Shown: piece by piece, positions 12,162 to 18,906 of the stretch | How the letters are laid out: each line of letters opens with the position of its first letter | Numbering within the stretch: the first letter of the stretch is position 1 | DNA from: a virus | Strand: one strand, 5' to 3' | Length of the DNA: 42,801 nucleotides | Virus record (IMG/VR): IMGVR_UViG_3300036760_000056 | Span: 1 to 42,801 of that record | The notes under the pieces: model-generated | Database searches by the model: none | The model's input: the letters and a program-made list of their open reading frames with translations, nothing else | Told to the model about the DNA's origin: nothing | Position numbers and translations under genes: made by a program

Positions 12162-13690
12162 TAAAACGCTTCCACTTTTATTTTATTTTTGTCCCCAATG
12201 TCACGGACTTTAACCATGAAAGGAGCCACTGTTGACGATAATGTAGACTTGGTGTGATAGCACATACTTGTATCGGGGTCGTGCCGCCGGACTGTAATAA
12301 CAAACTCGGCGGCGGCTGGTTTGGCGATTGATCCCGCCATCCTAAATGCCGACGGTTGCTCGTTTTCGTCCTTGGCATGAAACGCCCCTTTGTTTTCGTG
12401 GTCTACGAAAATGAACGTACATCCAAACTCATTTCGTAGCTTTTTTATTTGTTCCAAAACAGTTTGAATTTCTCCGCGATTGTTCTCCTCTACAGTATGA
12501 AAAGACACAAACGAGTCGATCAAAACAATATCAGGTCGTATATCCTCAAGCTCTTTACGAAACGCTTGATACGACGTGTCCAAATTTATTCGGGTGGTAG
12601 TGCCGCACCGTATAAAAAGGTTCCCTTTCAGGTCTTTTGTGTGTAGGTCTTTTGCCGCGATTACAGCCCGAAATCGTCTTTGAGTTTCACCCTTAAATCG
12701 TTCTTGGTCTATAAACAAAACCTTTGCGGGTTTGCAAGGAAATCTATTCATCCACATCCCGCCGCCCCGCGCACATTCTATTGCCAAGTCAATTAGCACC
12801 CATGTTTTCATAGTTTCAGGAAGTCCGGCGACAAATCCTATTGACTTCTGCGCGACAATGCCCGGTACAATCCAGCTAACTATTTCGATGTTGGAAAGGA
12901 ACGATTCGACATTCGACGCCGCTTGTTCGCTCTCACCCGTCGCGTAGCGTCCAATGCTATCGCAAATGATTGTAAGTTCTCCCAATGGAAACGCCACTTC
13001 AATCGCTTTTCCTTTAAGTAGCTCAAAAATGTCTGTCGAAGAGTATCCACGCGCTCTAAGACTTCCTGCCACTTTGGTAAAAGTTTCATTACGATTACCT
13101 TCTTTTAATCCAGTTAAGGCATCTGTAAACCAATTTCCTGCTTTAATTGTACTAGGATTCTTATTAACTGAATTTCCAAAAGTTCCTTTAGCCGGGAGAA
13201 GCGCGGATAACCATTCTGGTAAAGCGGCTAAAGGCGTCAAGTGCGGCGCGTTAATCCACGAATACCCTTCTGACGGGGCCATTTTTGAATAACCGCCTTC
13301 TCCTTTCGTATCTACGCCGATTGCTATGGTACTTGTCGTGTTCGTTTGTTTGAGTTCAAGCGTGGGGTTCCATCTAAAATACAAGTGCAATCCACCAGAT
13401 TTTGTTCGCTCTGTCCATGTACGGGGCAAACGGCTTTTATTTGATTCGTACCATATTTTGCTTTCGGAGTGTTTCGTGAAATCAAAGTCGAGTAAAAATA
13501 AATTACTAACTCGGCCCATTGCGACTCCCACACTTCGGTTGTTAGGGGTGAACCATTCAATGACTTCTTCATATGTTGGAAGTTCGGTTTGGAGCCGCGC
13601 CCATTTAACTAGCGGGGTTTTGGTTTCGTTGCTTACGGGAAATAGGCTTAACTGCCTGTTCCGAAGTTTTAGAATCTCCGCTAGTTCCAC
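12161..13690 (-). CDS. Bifunctional primase-polymerase / RepA-like helicase, GTG start
   Basis: A primase-polymerase domain occupies residues 1-165: LFPVSNETKTPLVKW, the metal-binding FLLDFDFTKH (Asp68, Asp70) and SGGLHLYF with His102. The C-terminal half is a RecA/RepA-like ATPase: GLPETMKTW as a non-standard P-loop (Lys295), KVLFIDQERFKGE, and Walker B DIVLIDSFVSFH. It would prime and unwind DNA for replication. I choose GTG at 13690, which has GGAGG five bases upstream and gives 509 residues; an in-frame TTG 15 codons earlier lacks a ribosome site. The 5' 86 bp overlap the nuclease gene. Confidence 0.9.
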   Translation of the reverse strand: MELAEILKLRNRQLSLFPVSNETKTPLVKWARLQTELPTYEEVIEWFTPNNRSVGVAMGRVSNLFLLDFDFTKHSESKIWYESNKSRLPRTWTERTKSGGLHLYFRWNPTLELKQTNTTSTIAIGVDTKGEGGYSKMAPSEGYSWINAPHLTPLAALPEWLSALLPAKGTFGNSVNKNPSTIKAGNWFTDALTGLKEGNRNETFTKVAGSLRARGYSSTDIFELLKGKAIEVAFPLGELTIICDSIGRYATGESEQAASNVESFLSNIEIVSWIVPGIVAQKSIGFVAGLPETMKTWVLIDLAIECARGGGMWMNRFPCKPAKVLFIDQERFKGETQRRFRAVIAAKDLHTKDLKGNLFIRCGTTTRINLDTSYQAFRKELEDIRPDIVLIDSFVSFHTVEENNRGEIQTVLEQIKKLRNEFGCTFIFVDHENKGAFHAKDENEQPSAFRMAGSIAKPAAAEFVITVRRHDPDTSMCYHTKSTLSSTVAPFMVKVRDIGDKNKIKVEAF

Positions 13691-14537
13691 TCGCGCCTCC
13701 GTTGTATTTAAACCGTTTATCTGATTCCCATGCAAGTCTGAATTTATATGTTTGACGGCATCTAATTGCTTGGTTTTTCAACTGCTCAATTTCTTCTGGA
13801 CTTGTTATTAACATCGGATGAAAATCATCCCCGTTTTCTTTTCCGAACCTAAGAATTTCTAAACCCCCGACTTTCAATGGTAATTTATATTGGGCCAACC
13901 ACTTATCTAACCATTCTTCGATTGCGATTGCGTATGAGGCAAGCTGGATGAATTGATCCACATATATACCATTGCTTGTTTTATAATCTGACAGGATAAG
14001 TAAACCATTCCGAAGAGAAAGATGGTCAAACTTACCACCAAACTGGTGAACAACCGATGCAACAATCGCTTCCAACAAGACGGTTTCACCTTTATTTTGT
14101 TCGCGCCAGCCGTCATATTTTTTTACACCATTATTGATTTTGTCCCAATTTGGATTTGATTCGTGTTCAGACAACATTTGCAACGCTTCTCTAGCTCGAC
14201 CAGATTCGACAAGATATGCGTAATCGTGAACAATGGTTCCGATACCAGCCGCTTCTTCGGCTTTTGTACGATAAGCTGTTTTTGCCGCCTTAAGGATTTC
14301 TTTTTTCTTGTCATTGTCGGGCCATTCCACAAAGTTTCCTTCGTGTGTTGCTTCCTCCATTAGTTTTGTATATGTGTATTCTCCACCTTGACCTATCATC
14401 CAACTTATCAACTGTTCCGATGTTGGGTAGCCGCCCTTGCCGAAAGTAGTAGCCCCCGGAACGCGATTTCCATCAAGAGTATACTTGTGTTTCTCTTCGT
14501 CGAAAATAAGTAGATGATCGTCTTTTCGTGATTCCAT
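13605..14537 (-). CDS. PD-(D/E)XK exonuclease (Cas4/RecB-like)
   Basis: This 310-residue protein shows the Cas4/RecB-type nuclease core: a His-containing helix GTIVHDYAYLVESG (His near residue 105), VHQFGGKFDHL (the Asp), LLILSDYKTSNG (D-x-K) and FIQLASYAIAIEEW (the QxxxY motif). It is likely a DNA exonuclease for recombination or end processing in replication. The last 30 residues are low-complexity and overlap the primase gene out of frame. AAAGGTG lies upstream of the ATG. Confidence 0.85.
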   Translation of the reverse strand: MESRKDDHLLIFDEEKHKYTLDGNRVPGATTFGKGGYPTSEQLISWMIGQGGEYTYTKLMEEATHEGNFVEWPDNDKKKEILKAAKTAYRTKAEEAAGIGTIVHDYAYLVESGRAREALQMLSEHESNPNWDKINNGVKKYDGWREQNKGETVLLEAIVASVVHQFGGKFDHLSLRNGLLILSDYKTSNGIYVDQFIQLASYAIAIEEWLDKWLAQYKLPLKVGGLEILRFGKENGDDFHPMLITSPEEIEQLKNQAIRCRQTYKFRLAWESDKRFKYNGGASGTSGDSKTSEQAVKPISRKQRNQNPAS

Positions 14538-14538
14538 T

Positions 14539-14820
14539 TTATTCTTGCACCTTTACAATCAAGCGTTCAGCAGTAGTTTCAACAAGTTTCAAGAATTCTT
14601 CCAAGTTTGAGTAAGCCAAACCAGCAAGGCCCGGACTCTGAACCACAGCTTGATAAATGCCTTGCCGAAGAATACGCCAATTTTTTTGTTCATCATATGA
14701 CGGCGGTACGGATTCTTTCCTGTTATCCACAACTGCCGAAGTTCCTGTATCCAATTTGCGACTAACTGGCGCGGGAGCCGTTTCAGCAACAACCGATGTT
14801 CCATTAGATTTTGAGATCAT
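14539..14820 (-). CDS. Hypothetical protein in the replication cluster (93 aa)
   Basis: GGAGG precedes the ATG at 14820, one base after the upstream stop. A disordered N-terminal half (MISKSNGTSVVAETAPAPVS) leads to a helical C-terminal half (WRILRQGIYQAVVQSPGLAG ... FLKLVETTAERLI). It is flanked by the OB-like candidate and the nuclease, which suggests a recombination or replication accessory. Confidence 0.6.
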   Translation of the reverse strand: MISKSNGTSVVAETAPAPVSRKLDTGTSAVVDNRKESVPPSYDEQKNWRILRQGIYQAVVQSPGLAGLAYSNLEEFLKLVETTAERLIVKVQE

Positions 14821-14821
14821 T

Positions 14822-15193
14822 TTAGTCCTCCAAAACAGCAACGGCAATATCATTAAACCGCCGACCGCCTTTCAATTTGCGTTCCCCGTTGAAAACGAAT
14901 TCAAGGGTTTCTCCGGCAACAACCTGTTGAATCGCGGTATCAATCGCCTTACCACCAAACAAGGAAACAACGTCACCTTCTTTGATGTCCGCTTCTTTGT
15001 AAGTGTTCCCTTCTTTCACTGTGATGAGGGCGTCACCGTCAATCGCGTTGAACTCGTGCAACTTGCTCGGCTTGCCATTGATGGTGATGTCTTTTGATCC
15101 GATGTACTTTCCAACAAAGCGTGAACCTAGCTTGTCGGCCAAGCGCACGGTTGGGTTACTCTTCAACTCCGTACTCAATGTTCTTTTTGCCAT
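14822..15193 (-). CDS. Beta-rich protein, candidate single-stranded DNA-binding protein
   Basis: AGGAG supports the ATG at 15193 and a 123-residue product. The core is a series of beta strands (GSRFVGKYIGSKDITINGKP, SKLHEFNAIDGDALITVKEG, IKEGDVVSLFGGKAIDTAIQ, GETLEFVFNGERKLKGGRR), compatible with an OB-like barrel with basic surface loops. It precedes nuclease, primase and polymerase genes, where SSB genes often lie. There is no classical acidic SSB tail, although it ends VLED. The SSB label is inference. Confidence 0.5.
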   Translation of the reverse strand: MAKRTLSTELKSNPTVRLADKLGSRFVGKYIGSKDITINGKPSKLHEFNAIDGDALITVKEGNTYKEADIKEGDVVSLFGGKAIDTAIQQVVAGETLEFVFNGERKLKGGRRFNDIAVAVLED

Positions 15194-15204
15194 TTTAGTT
15201 TCTC

Positions 15205-15411
15205 CTATTTGGACGACTTGAATAAAAAGCTCGACAAAAGCGTGAGGCCCCACGCGTGTAAAAAGCTGACCTTGTGCAACCCGTCCACTACATTCACCGC
15301 GACGCCGTTCCAGAGCAATTGCACCGGCAACGCGAACAGCGCGGACAACCCGACCAAAAGCGCAACCGCGCCAATGGCAACCATCAAAACGCCTACCAAT
15401 TTAGTTAGCAT
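15205..15411 (-). CDS. Small membrane protein (68 aa)
   Basis: GGAGG precedes the ATG. Two hydrophobic helices (MLTKLVGVLMVAIGAVALLV and FALPVQLLWNGVAVNVV) and a third shorter one near the C-terminus (FLHAWGLTLLSSFLF) are visible. It lies in the same interval as the 3-TM holin and could be a holin partner, antiholin or membrane anchor. The overlap with the coiled-coil gene upstream is 11 bp. Confidence 0.6.
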   Translation of the reverse strand: MLTKLVGVLMVAIGAVALLVGLSALFALPVQLLWNGVAVNVVDGLHKVSFLHAWGLTLLSSFLFKSSK

Positions 15412-15598
15412 TGAGAGCCTCCGCCAGCTTTTCTTTCAGCGTCTTGATTTCGTCTTGGAGGATGCCGATTTCCCGCGCCGCTTCATCCTGCCCGGCGTCG
15501 TGTCCTTCTCGGTAACCATCGTCGTATCCTTCATCCCGGCCATCTTGGTAGCCGCTGTCATAGCTTTCCTCACAGCGATAATTTTTTCCATCAGACAT
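15401..15598 (-). CDS. Acidic protein with GYxDGxxxGY repeats and coiled coil (65 aa)
   Basis: GAGGAGG lies upstream of the ATG at 15598. Residues 12-38 repeat an aromatic-Gly-acidic unit (SGYQDGRDEGYDDGYREGHD), followed by a coiled coil (IGILQDEIKTLKEKLAEALN). It is a paralogue of the protein at 5066-5254 by architecture. The repeats are acidic with conserved Tyr-Gly spacing of four residues. Function unknown. Confidence 0.6.
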   Translation of the reverse strand: MSDGKNYRCEESYDSGYQDGRDEGYDDGYREGHDAGQDEAAREIGILQDEIKTLKEKLAEALNAN

Positions 15599-16010
15599 TG
15601 GTGGCCTCCTCTTTGCCAAGGTTAATGAAAGATTCGGGACACTCCCACTCCACAACATCAATTTCGCGTTCCGGCTGCGCTTCAATCCGCTCTTCGGTCG
15701 CTGGAACGGTTTTCTTTCCGACCACAATTTTGCGACACACCACGTCACGGTTCGCCGTGACTAAAATCTTCACGCCTGATTCCAGTGTTGCCGTCGCGCC
15801 AGTTGTGTACTCATTGCGAGTCTTCTCAAACTTACCCAGTGACGCGCATAGCAATCCGAATTCTGTTTTATTCTTAGTGGAAAAAACTAGGTTAGGTGCA
15901 TCAAAAGTATCTTGCGGCCCTAACCATCCTTGAATCTTTTCTGGCCATTCGCGGGCGTCCACATAATCCGCCAACTCTCGTAAAGCTGCGACGTATTCTG
16001 ATTTTTTCAT
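15591..16010 (-). CDS. Hypothetical protein (139 aa)
   Basis: The protein begins MKKSEYVAALRELADYVDAR, a helical segment, then beta strands (FGLLCASLGKFEKTRNEY, TATLESGVKILVTANRDVVC, KIVVGKKTVPATEERI) and an acidic C-terminus. I have seen similar small phage proteins annotated only as hypothetical. There is a 1-bp TAATG-type overlap with the holin stop; the ribosome site is weak, suggesting coupled translation. Confidence 0.6.
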   Translation of the reverse strand: MKKSEYVAALRELADYVDAREWPEKIQGWLGPQDTFDAPNLVFSTKNKTEFGLLCASLGKFEKTRNEYTTGATATLESGVKILVTANRDVVCRKIVVGKKTVPATEERIEAQPEREIDVVEWECPESFINLGKEEATNV

Positions 16011-16432
16011 TATCGTGCCACCCCTTTGAATTTTTCATACGTCCGCAACGTACCCATACCAAGTAAGCCAAGTAACAAGCTCATAAGCTCACCAGTTTGA
16101 AAGACTGGTAATGTAACCGCCCGACCCGTTACCGCAATTCCCCAGTCCAATACTGGCTTAAGAACAAACGCCCACGCGCAACCAAAAGCGCATATCCAAC
16201 CAACCGCCGGACGCCACCCACTCACAAATAAGCTGTTCGATTTAGCTTCTTCTTTATTGATTTCTAATTGGCCTGTATCAACCTGTGTAAACAACTTCAA
16301 TAATTCTGTCTCTTGTTCAGCGAGTTTTAACGCTATTTCTGCTTTAGCGGCCTCGCGTGCGGCTGTATTAGGGATGATCTTATCGAGAACATTCCCAAGT
16401 ATTGGAAGTAAGCTGGCGATTAACGGTATCAT
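16010..16432 (-). CDS. 3-TM holin (gene-transfer-agent holin family)
   Basis: The 140-residue protein has a hydrophobic N-terminal helix (IPLIASLLPILGNVLDKIIP), a charged helix (AAKAEIALKLAEQETELL) and two more membrane helices (SGWRPAVGWICAFGCAWAFVL; MSLLLGLLGMGTLRTYEKFK). The GWRP ... LLLG.LG.G.LRTYEK signature is that of the 3TM holins named after gene transfer agents (PF11351-like). It would permeabilise the inner membrane to release the endolysin. It overlaps the upstream regulator gene by 4 bp (ATGA). Confidence 0.88.
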   Translation of the reverse strand: MIPLIASLLPILGNVLDKIIPNTAAREAAKAEIALKLAEQETELLKLFTQVDTGQLEINKEEAKSNSLFVSGWRPAVGWICAFGCAWAFVLKPVLDWGIAVTGRAVTLPVFQTGELMSLLLGLLGMGTLRTYEKFKGVAR

Positions 16433-16872
16433 TCTGTTTCCTCCTCTGTACTATATAGGCCGCTATTCGCCATTTTGACGACATACCATTTTGCCCCTTT
16501 TGATTTAATTCTTTCAATCATTTTTTGGATGGTAGTGCGTTTCACCCTCAATTTACGCGCTGTTTCTACTTGGTTTAATCCTTCTGAAAGGCACACCAAG
16601 ACTTGCTGTTCTCTCTTTGAAAACTTAATTTCGCGCCAATCTCTTTTAATGACTTTTCTTGTGAGGTTTTCTTGATCTTCACCAAACTCGGATAATACAT
16701 CTGGATTAGCTGTTGGGTATTCAGATTGTTCTTGTCCCGTTTCTCTTTTCGGATTCGACCTGTTATTATTACCAACAAATTCCCAATAAGGGCTACTTTC
16801 TCCATTGTAACATTTCTTAGTATTGGTATCTCTCAATTTTTGATATTTAACAATTCGTGATTTAGCACCCAT
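16429..16872 (-). CDS. Sigma-70 region 4-like / LuxR-type helix-turn-helix protein
   Basis: The 147-residue protein has a disordered polar N-terminal half and a C-terminal DNA-binding domain: FSKREQQVLVCLSEGLNQ, VETARKLRVKRTTIQKMIER. The pattern 'REQQVL.CL.EGLNQ.E.A..L...T.....R' is that of sigma region 4/LuxR-type HTH domains. No sigma region 2 is present, so it is a regulator rather than a full sigma factor. It is immediately upstream of the holin, overlapping by 4 bp, and may time late or lysis gene expression. AGAGG precedes the ATG. Confidence 0.75.
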   Translation of the reverse strand: MGAKSRIVKYQKLRDTNTKKCYNGESSPYWEFVGNNNRSNPKRETGQEQSEYPTANPDVLSEFGEDQENLTRKVIKRDWREIKFSKREQQVLVCLSEGLNQVETARKLRVKRTTIQKMIERIKSKGAKWYVVKMANSGLYSTEEETE

Positions 16873-16874
16873 AA

Positions 16875-17471
16875 TTATTTAACCTCTTTTAGTTTGTATA
16901 TTTTTAATTTCTTGATTTTAACTGCTCTTTCTTCTTTATAAGAACCAACCCATATATCTATTTGGTTGATGATCTTACGCTTATACCTTTTACCATTATG
17001 TTTAGTAGTAGAGTATTCCCCCATTATATCATTTATATATCTAAACCCATACCCATCTATATATAACCAGTCACCGTAATGTAGTTTTCTATCGTATTCG
17101 GGATGCCTACACCGCCCATGTAGCTTTCGACACGCGCCGCATAACAAATCCCGACTAACCGCCACGCCTCCCGGTTCTACATGGACTCCAGTTGCCGTGT
17201 AAAAAGGAGTAGAATCAGTTTGATTTTTTACACTTCTATATGACGTTGTTGTAAGAATCCCCAACGGTGTGATATCGAAGGATAGCTCTAACGGCAACTT
17301 TGGTTTCTTCGGGAGTAAGTCTATCCCCGCGAAGCATATTACAACCCGTACAACACGGTACAACATTGGTCGGGCTATATCCCATATCATTATTGAGCCG
17401 ATCCAAACCAATACCAGTAGGATGCAAAGATTTCTCACAGTAATAACAACCTTGTTGAATGAGTTTTTCAT
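16875..17471 (-). CDS. 3D-domain (double-psi barrel) cell-wall protein with N-terminal TM anchor
   Basis: Residues 66-185 match the 3D domain seen in MltA-like and Rpf/YabE-type cell-wall proteins: GILTTTSYRSVK, TATGVHV, GGVAVSRDLL, YGDWLYIDGYGFRYINDIMG and QIDIWVGSYKEERAV, which contain the three conserved Asp positions of the domain. Such domains bind or cleave glycan strands. The N-terminus (VVITVRNLCILLVLVWIGSI) is a strong membrane anchor, preceded by GGGAGG only three bases from the ATG. The first 79 codons overlap the HNH gene in another frame, so this start may be wrong or an example of overprinting. It sits two genes upstream of the holin and probably acts in lysis. Confidence 0.75.
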   Translation of the reverse strand: MKNSFNKVVITVRNLCILLVLVWIGSIMIWDIARPMLYRVVRVVICFAGIDLLPKKPKLPLELSFDITPLGILTTTSYRSVKNQTDSTPFYTATGVHVEPGGVAVSRDLLCGACRKLHGRCRHPEYDRKLHYGDWLYIDGYGFRYINDIMGEYSTTKHNGKRYKRKIINQIDIWVGSYKEERAVKIKKLKIYKLKEVK

Positions 17472-17625
17472 ATTCCTCCCTACTAATTGACCACTCTTGT
17501 CTGTGAGTTTTAGCTTTGTATGTGGCCGCTCTATATCGTCCTCTAGGACTTCGTTCGGTCTTTGCCCGGTTTGCTTTACCTTTTATTGATTGATGATATT
17601 TATATTGAGCTTGTTTGTTATACAT
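17236..17625 (-). CDS. HNH endonuclease
   Basis: The core is visible as CYYCEKSLHP, IGLDRLNNDMGYSPTNVVPCC and CNMLRGDRLTPEE, a standard phage HNH nuclease with a structural zinc site (CxxC ... CxxC) and the GLDRLNN catalytic loop. The N-terminal 50 residues are basic (KTERSPRGRYRAATYKAKTH) and likely bind DNA. I use the ATG at 17625 (GGGTG upstream); a GTG three codons earlier is possible. The last 236 bp overlap the 3D-domain gene out of frame. This looks like a mobile homing-type gene. Confidence 0.88.
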   Translation of the reverse strand: MYNKQAQYKYHQSIKGKANRAKTERSPRGRYRAATYKAKTHRQEWSISREEYEKLIQQGCYYCEKSLHPTGIGLDRLNNDMGYSPTNVVPCCTGCNMLRGDRLTPEETKVAVRAILRYHTVGDSYNNVI

Positions 17626-17630
17626 GGGAT

Positions 17631-17825
17631 TCACCCAAGAAAATTGCGACGAACGCGAGATTCATATCTCATTTCCTCTCTTTTGACGACTTGCGCTAAC
17701 GCTTTTAACGCTTCTCCGTATGAGTCAAATTTTTCTATTGGTATTTCCGAAAATCTTTCAAATTCTCCTGTTACAACAAACTTGTCTCCCCAAGTTTCTA
17801 TTCTGATATTAGCTATGGTACTCAT
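17631..17825 (-). CDS. Small hypothetical protein (64 aa)
   Basis: It starts MSTIANIRIETWGDKFVVTG with AAGGTG upstream. A beta strand pair is followed by a helix (SYGEALKALAQVVKREEMRY) and a basic tail. It overlaps the metallopeptidase-like gene by 4 bp. Function unknown. Confidence 0.6.
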   Translation of the reverse strand: MSTIANIRIETWGDKFVVTGEFERFSEIPIEKFDSYGEALKALAQVVKREEMRYESRVRRNFLG

Positions 17826-18106
17826 TTTGACACCTTCTTTAGATGTTTTTTTGCCATTTTTATAATTGTGTTTTCAACAGCGTAAATAAACTTATGTTCC
17901 TTGACATTTGTAACTCTAAATCCTTTTAGACGCAAAACCGTTACCCACAAATGTAGTAATTCATGTAAGACCGTTGCCGCGTATTCCGCGACCGTATCGT
18001 TTAGCTTCTGCGATATGGTTATCACCGCGTAGTTATGTCCGCGCAACAAGAAATTACCATAGGCTTTATTTTTGCAAGCCTTAACATCTTTCAGATTTAT
18101 TAACAA
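17822..18106 (-). CDS. Minimal HExxH zinc metallopeptidase-like protein, TTG start
   Basis: The motif VLHELLHLWV (His48, Glu49, His52) is a zinc-binding HExxH helix, preceded by a beta strand (NYAVITISQKLN) and followed by a charged helix with a Glu-containing segment (FIYAVENTIIKMAKKH) that could supply a third ligand. At 94 residues it is much shorter than most peptidases, similar to SprT/ImmA-like minimal domains. I choose TTG at 18106, which has GGGAGG upstream and overlaps the stop of the preceding gene; ATGs at 18118 and 18139 lack good ribosome sites. The substrate is unknown. Confidence 0.65.
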   Translation of the reverse strand: MLINLKDVKACKNKAYGNFLLRGHNYAVITISQKLNDTVAEYAATVLHELLHLWVTVLRLKGFRVTNVKEHKFIYAVENTIIKMAKKHLKKVSK

Positions 18107-18240
18107 GGTTCCTCCCATTCGCGGCCACATTTCAAGCATTTAATATGGTCAAAACAACCTTCATGGGATGCAAAACGTCCTTCCCAATCGTGAAAACGTC
18201 TATGAAAAACAACACATATAATACTAAAAAGGAATTTCAT
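18100..18240 (-). CDS. Small Cys-rich protein (46 aa)
   Basis: GAGGAGA precedes the ATG. A short hydrophobic N-terminus (MKFLFSIICVVFHRRFHDWE) is followed by HEGCFDHIKCLKCGREWEEP. The HxGCxxH and CxxC groups could form one zinc site. Coupling to the HExxH gene is indicated by their 7-bp overlap. Function unknown. Confidence 0.55.
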   Translation of the reverse strand: MKFLFSIICVVFHRRFHDWEGRFASHEGCFDHIKCLKCGREWEEPC

Positions 18241-18391
18241 TTATTTTCTCCTCTATTGTTTTATTATCAATATAATTTAACAATAATTGTATGATTAGTT
18301 TTTCTGTAAACCTTTCAGGAAAAGACAATTCGCCATTTTCGTTTTGCATTTTAATTTGGTCTAGCTGTTTTATAAGCGCATCTAGCTTCAT
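18224..18391 (-). CDS. Small helical protein (55 aa)
   Basis: It starts MKLDALIKQLDQIKMQNENG and is rich in amphipathic helices (FTEKLIIQLLLNYIDN). AGGGGGA precedes the ATG, and the start overlaps the upstream stop as ATGA. It may be a small regulator or protein-protein adaptor; nothing more can be said. Confidence 0.55.
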   Translation of the reverse strand: MKLDALIKQLDQIKMQNENGELSFPERFTEKLIIQLLLNYIDNKTIEEKINEIPF

Positions 18392-18609
18392 CTATCCCCC
18401 TGATAATACTTCGACGTTGTATTGTAGGCCGCGACCCGTTTCCACACGTCGCAAAGTAACGCCGATTTTCTGATACGCACCGCAAGCTCTTGTAAGTCTG
18501 GATTATATACGTTATGAGAAGCTATTTGATAGTGCTTATTCATAAGTTCGACCAACTCTTTATAGTATTTACTGTAGATTTTTGCCGCTATCTGGTTTGA
18601 TTCCCCCAT
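18388..18609 (-). CDS. Hypothetical helical protein (73 aa)
   Basis: AGGAGG seven bases upstream fixes the ATG at 18609 (MGESNQIAAKIYSKYYKELV). The protein is helical with many Tyr and Lys residues; a longer frame upstream overlaps the 56-aa gene and is not needed. Function unknown. Confidence 0.6.
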   Translation of the reverse strand: MGESNQIAAKIYSKYYKELVELMNKHYQIASHNVYNPDLQELAVRIRKSALLCDVWKRVAAYNTTSKYYQGDR

Positions 18610-18739
18610 GATAATCCCTCCTGTGAAATTTACATACCAAGTATTCAATGCCGCGAATAGTTCTAAGCCATAAAATATCCGTTTTTTTAGACGCCTCATC
18701 CCGCAACTCTTTTACGCACAAATTACAATGAAGTAGCAT
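18569..18739 (-). CDS. Small protein with CxxC (56 aa)
   Basis: A perfect AAAGGAGGT precedes the ATG. The sequence begins MLLHCNLCVKELRDEASKKT and continues to LVCKFHRRDYHGG; CNLC plus C36 and H39 could form a zinc site. The 3' 41 bp overlap the next gene out of frame. Function unknown. Confidence 0.5.
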   Translation of the reverse strand: MLLHCNLCVKELRDEASKKTDILWLRTIRGIEYLVCKFHRRDYHGGIKPDSGKNLQ

Positions 18740-18905
18740 GGTCTTTGACCTCCTTTAGACTTTTATGGCGATGCCTGATTTCCTCTCCCTCCCTATGCAA
18801 CTGTGCTTCTAGGAATGCCTCATATATAGACACCTTTTTATCAACACCATAACTTATAGTTAAAACCCAACCATTGACGGCTTCTTCTAATATTGTTTTA
18901 ATCAT
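18723..18905 (-). CDS. Small protein (60 aa)
   Basis: GGGAG supports the ATG at 18905. The start MIKTILEEAVNGWVLTISYG suggests a short beta/helix fold; the C-terminus is a charged helix with several His (HREGEEIRHRHKSLKEVKDH). Function unknown. Confidence 0.55.
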   Translation of the reverse strand: MIKTILEEAVNGWVLTISYGVDKKVSIYEAFLEAQLHREGEEIRHRHKSLKEVKDHATSL

Positions 18906-18906
18906 T

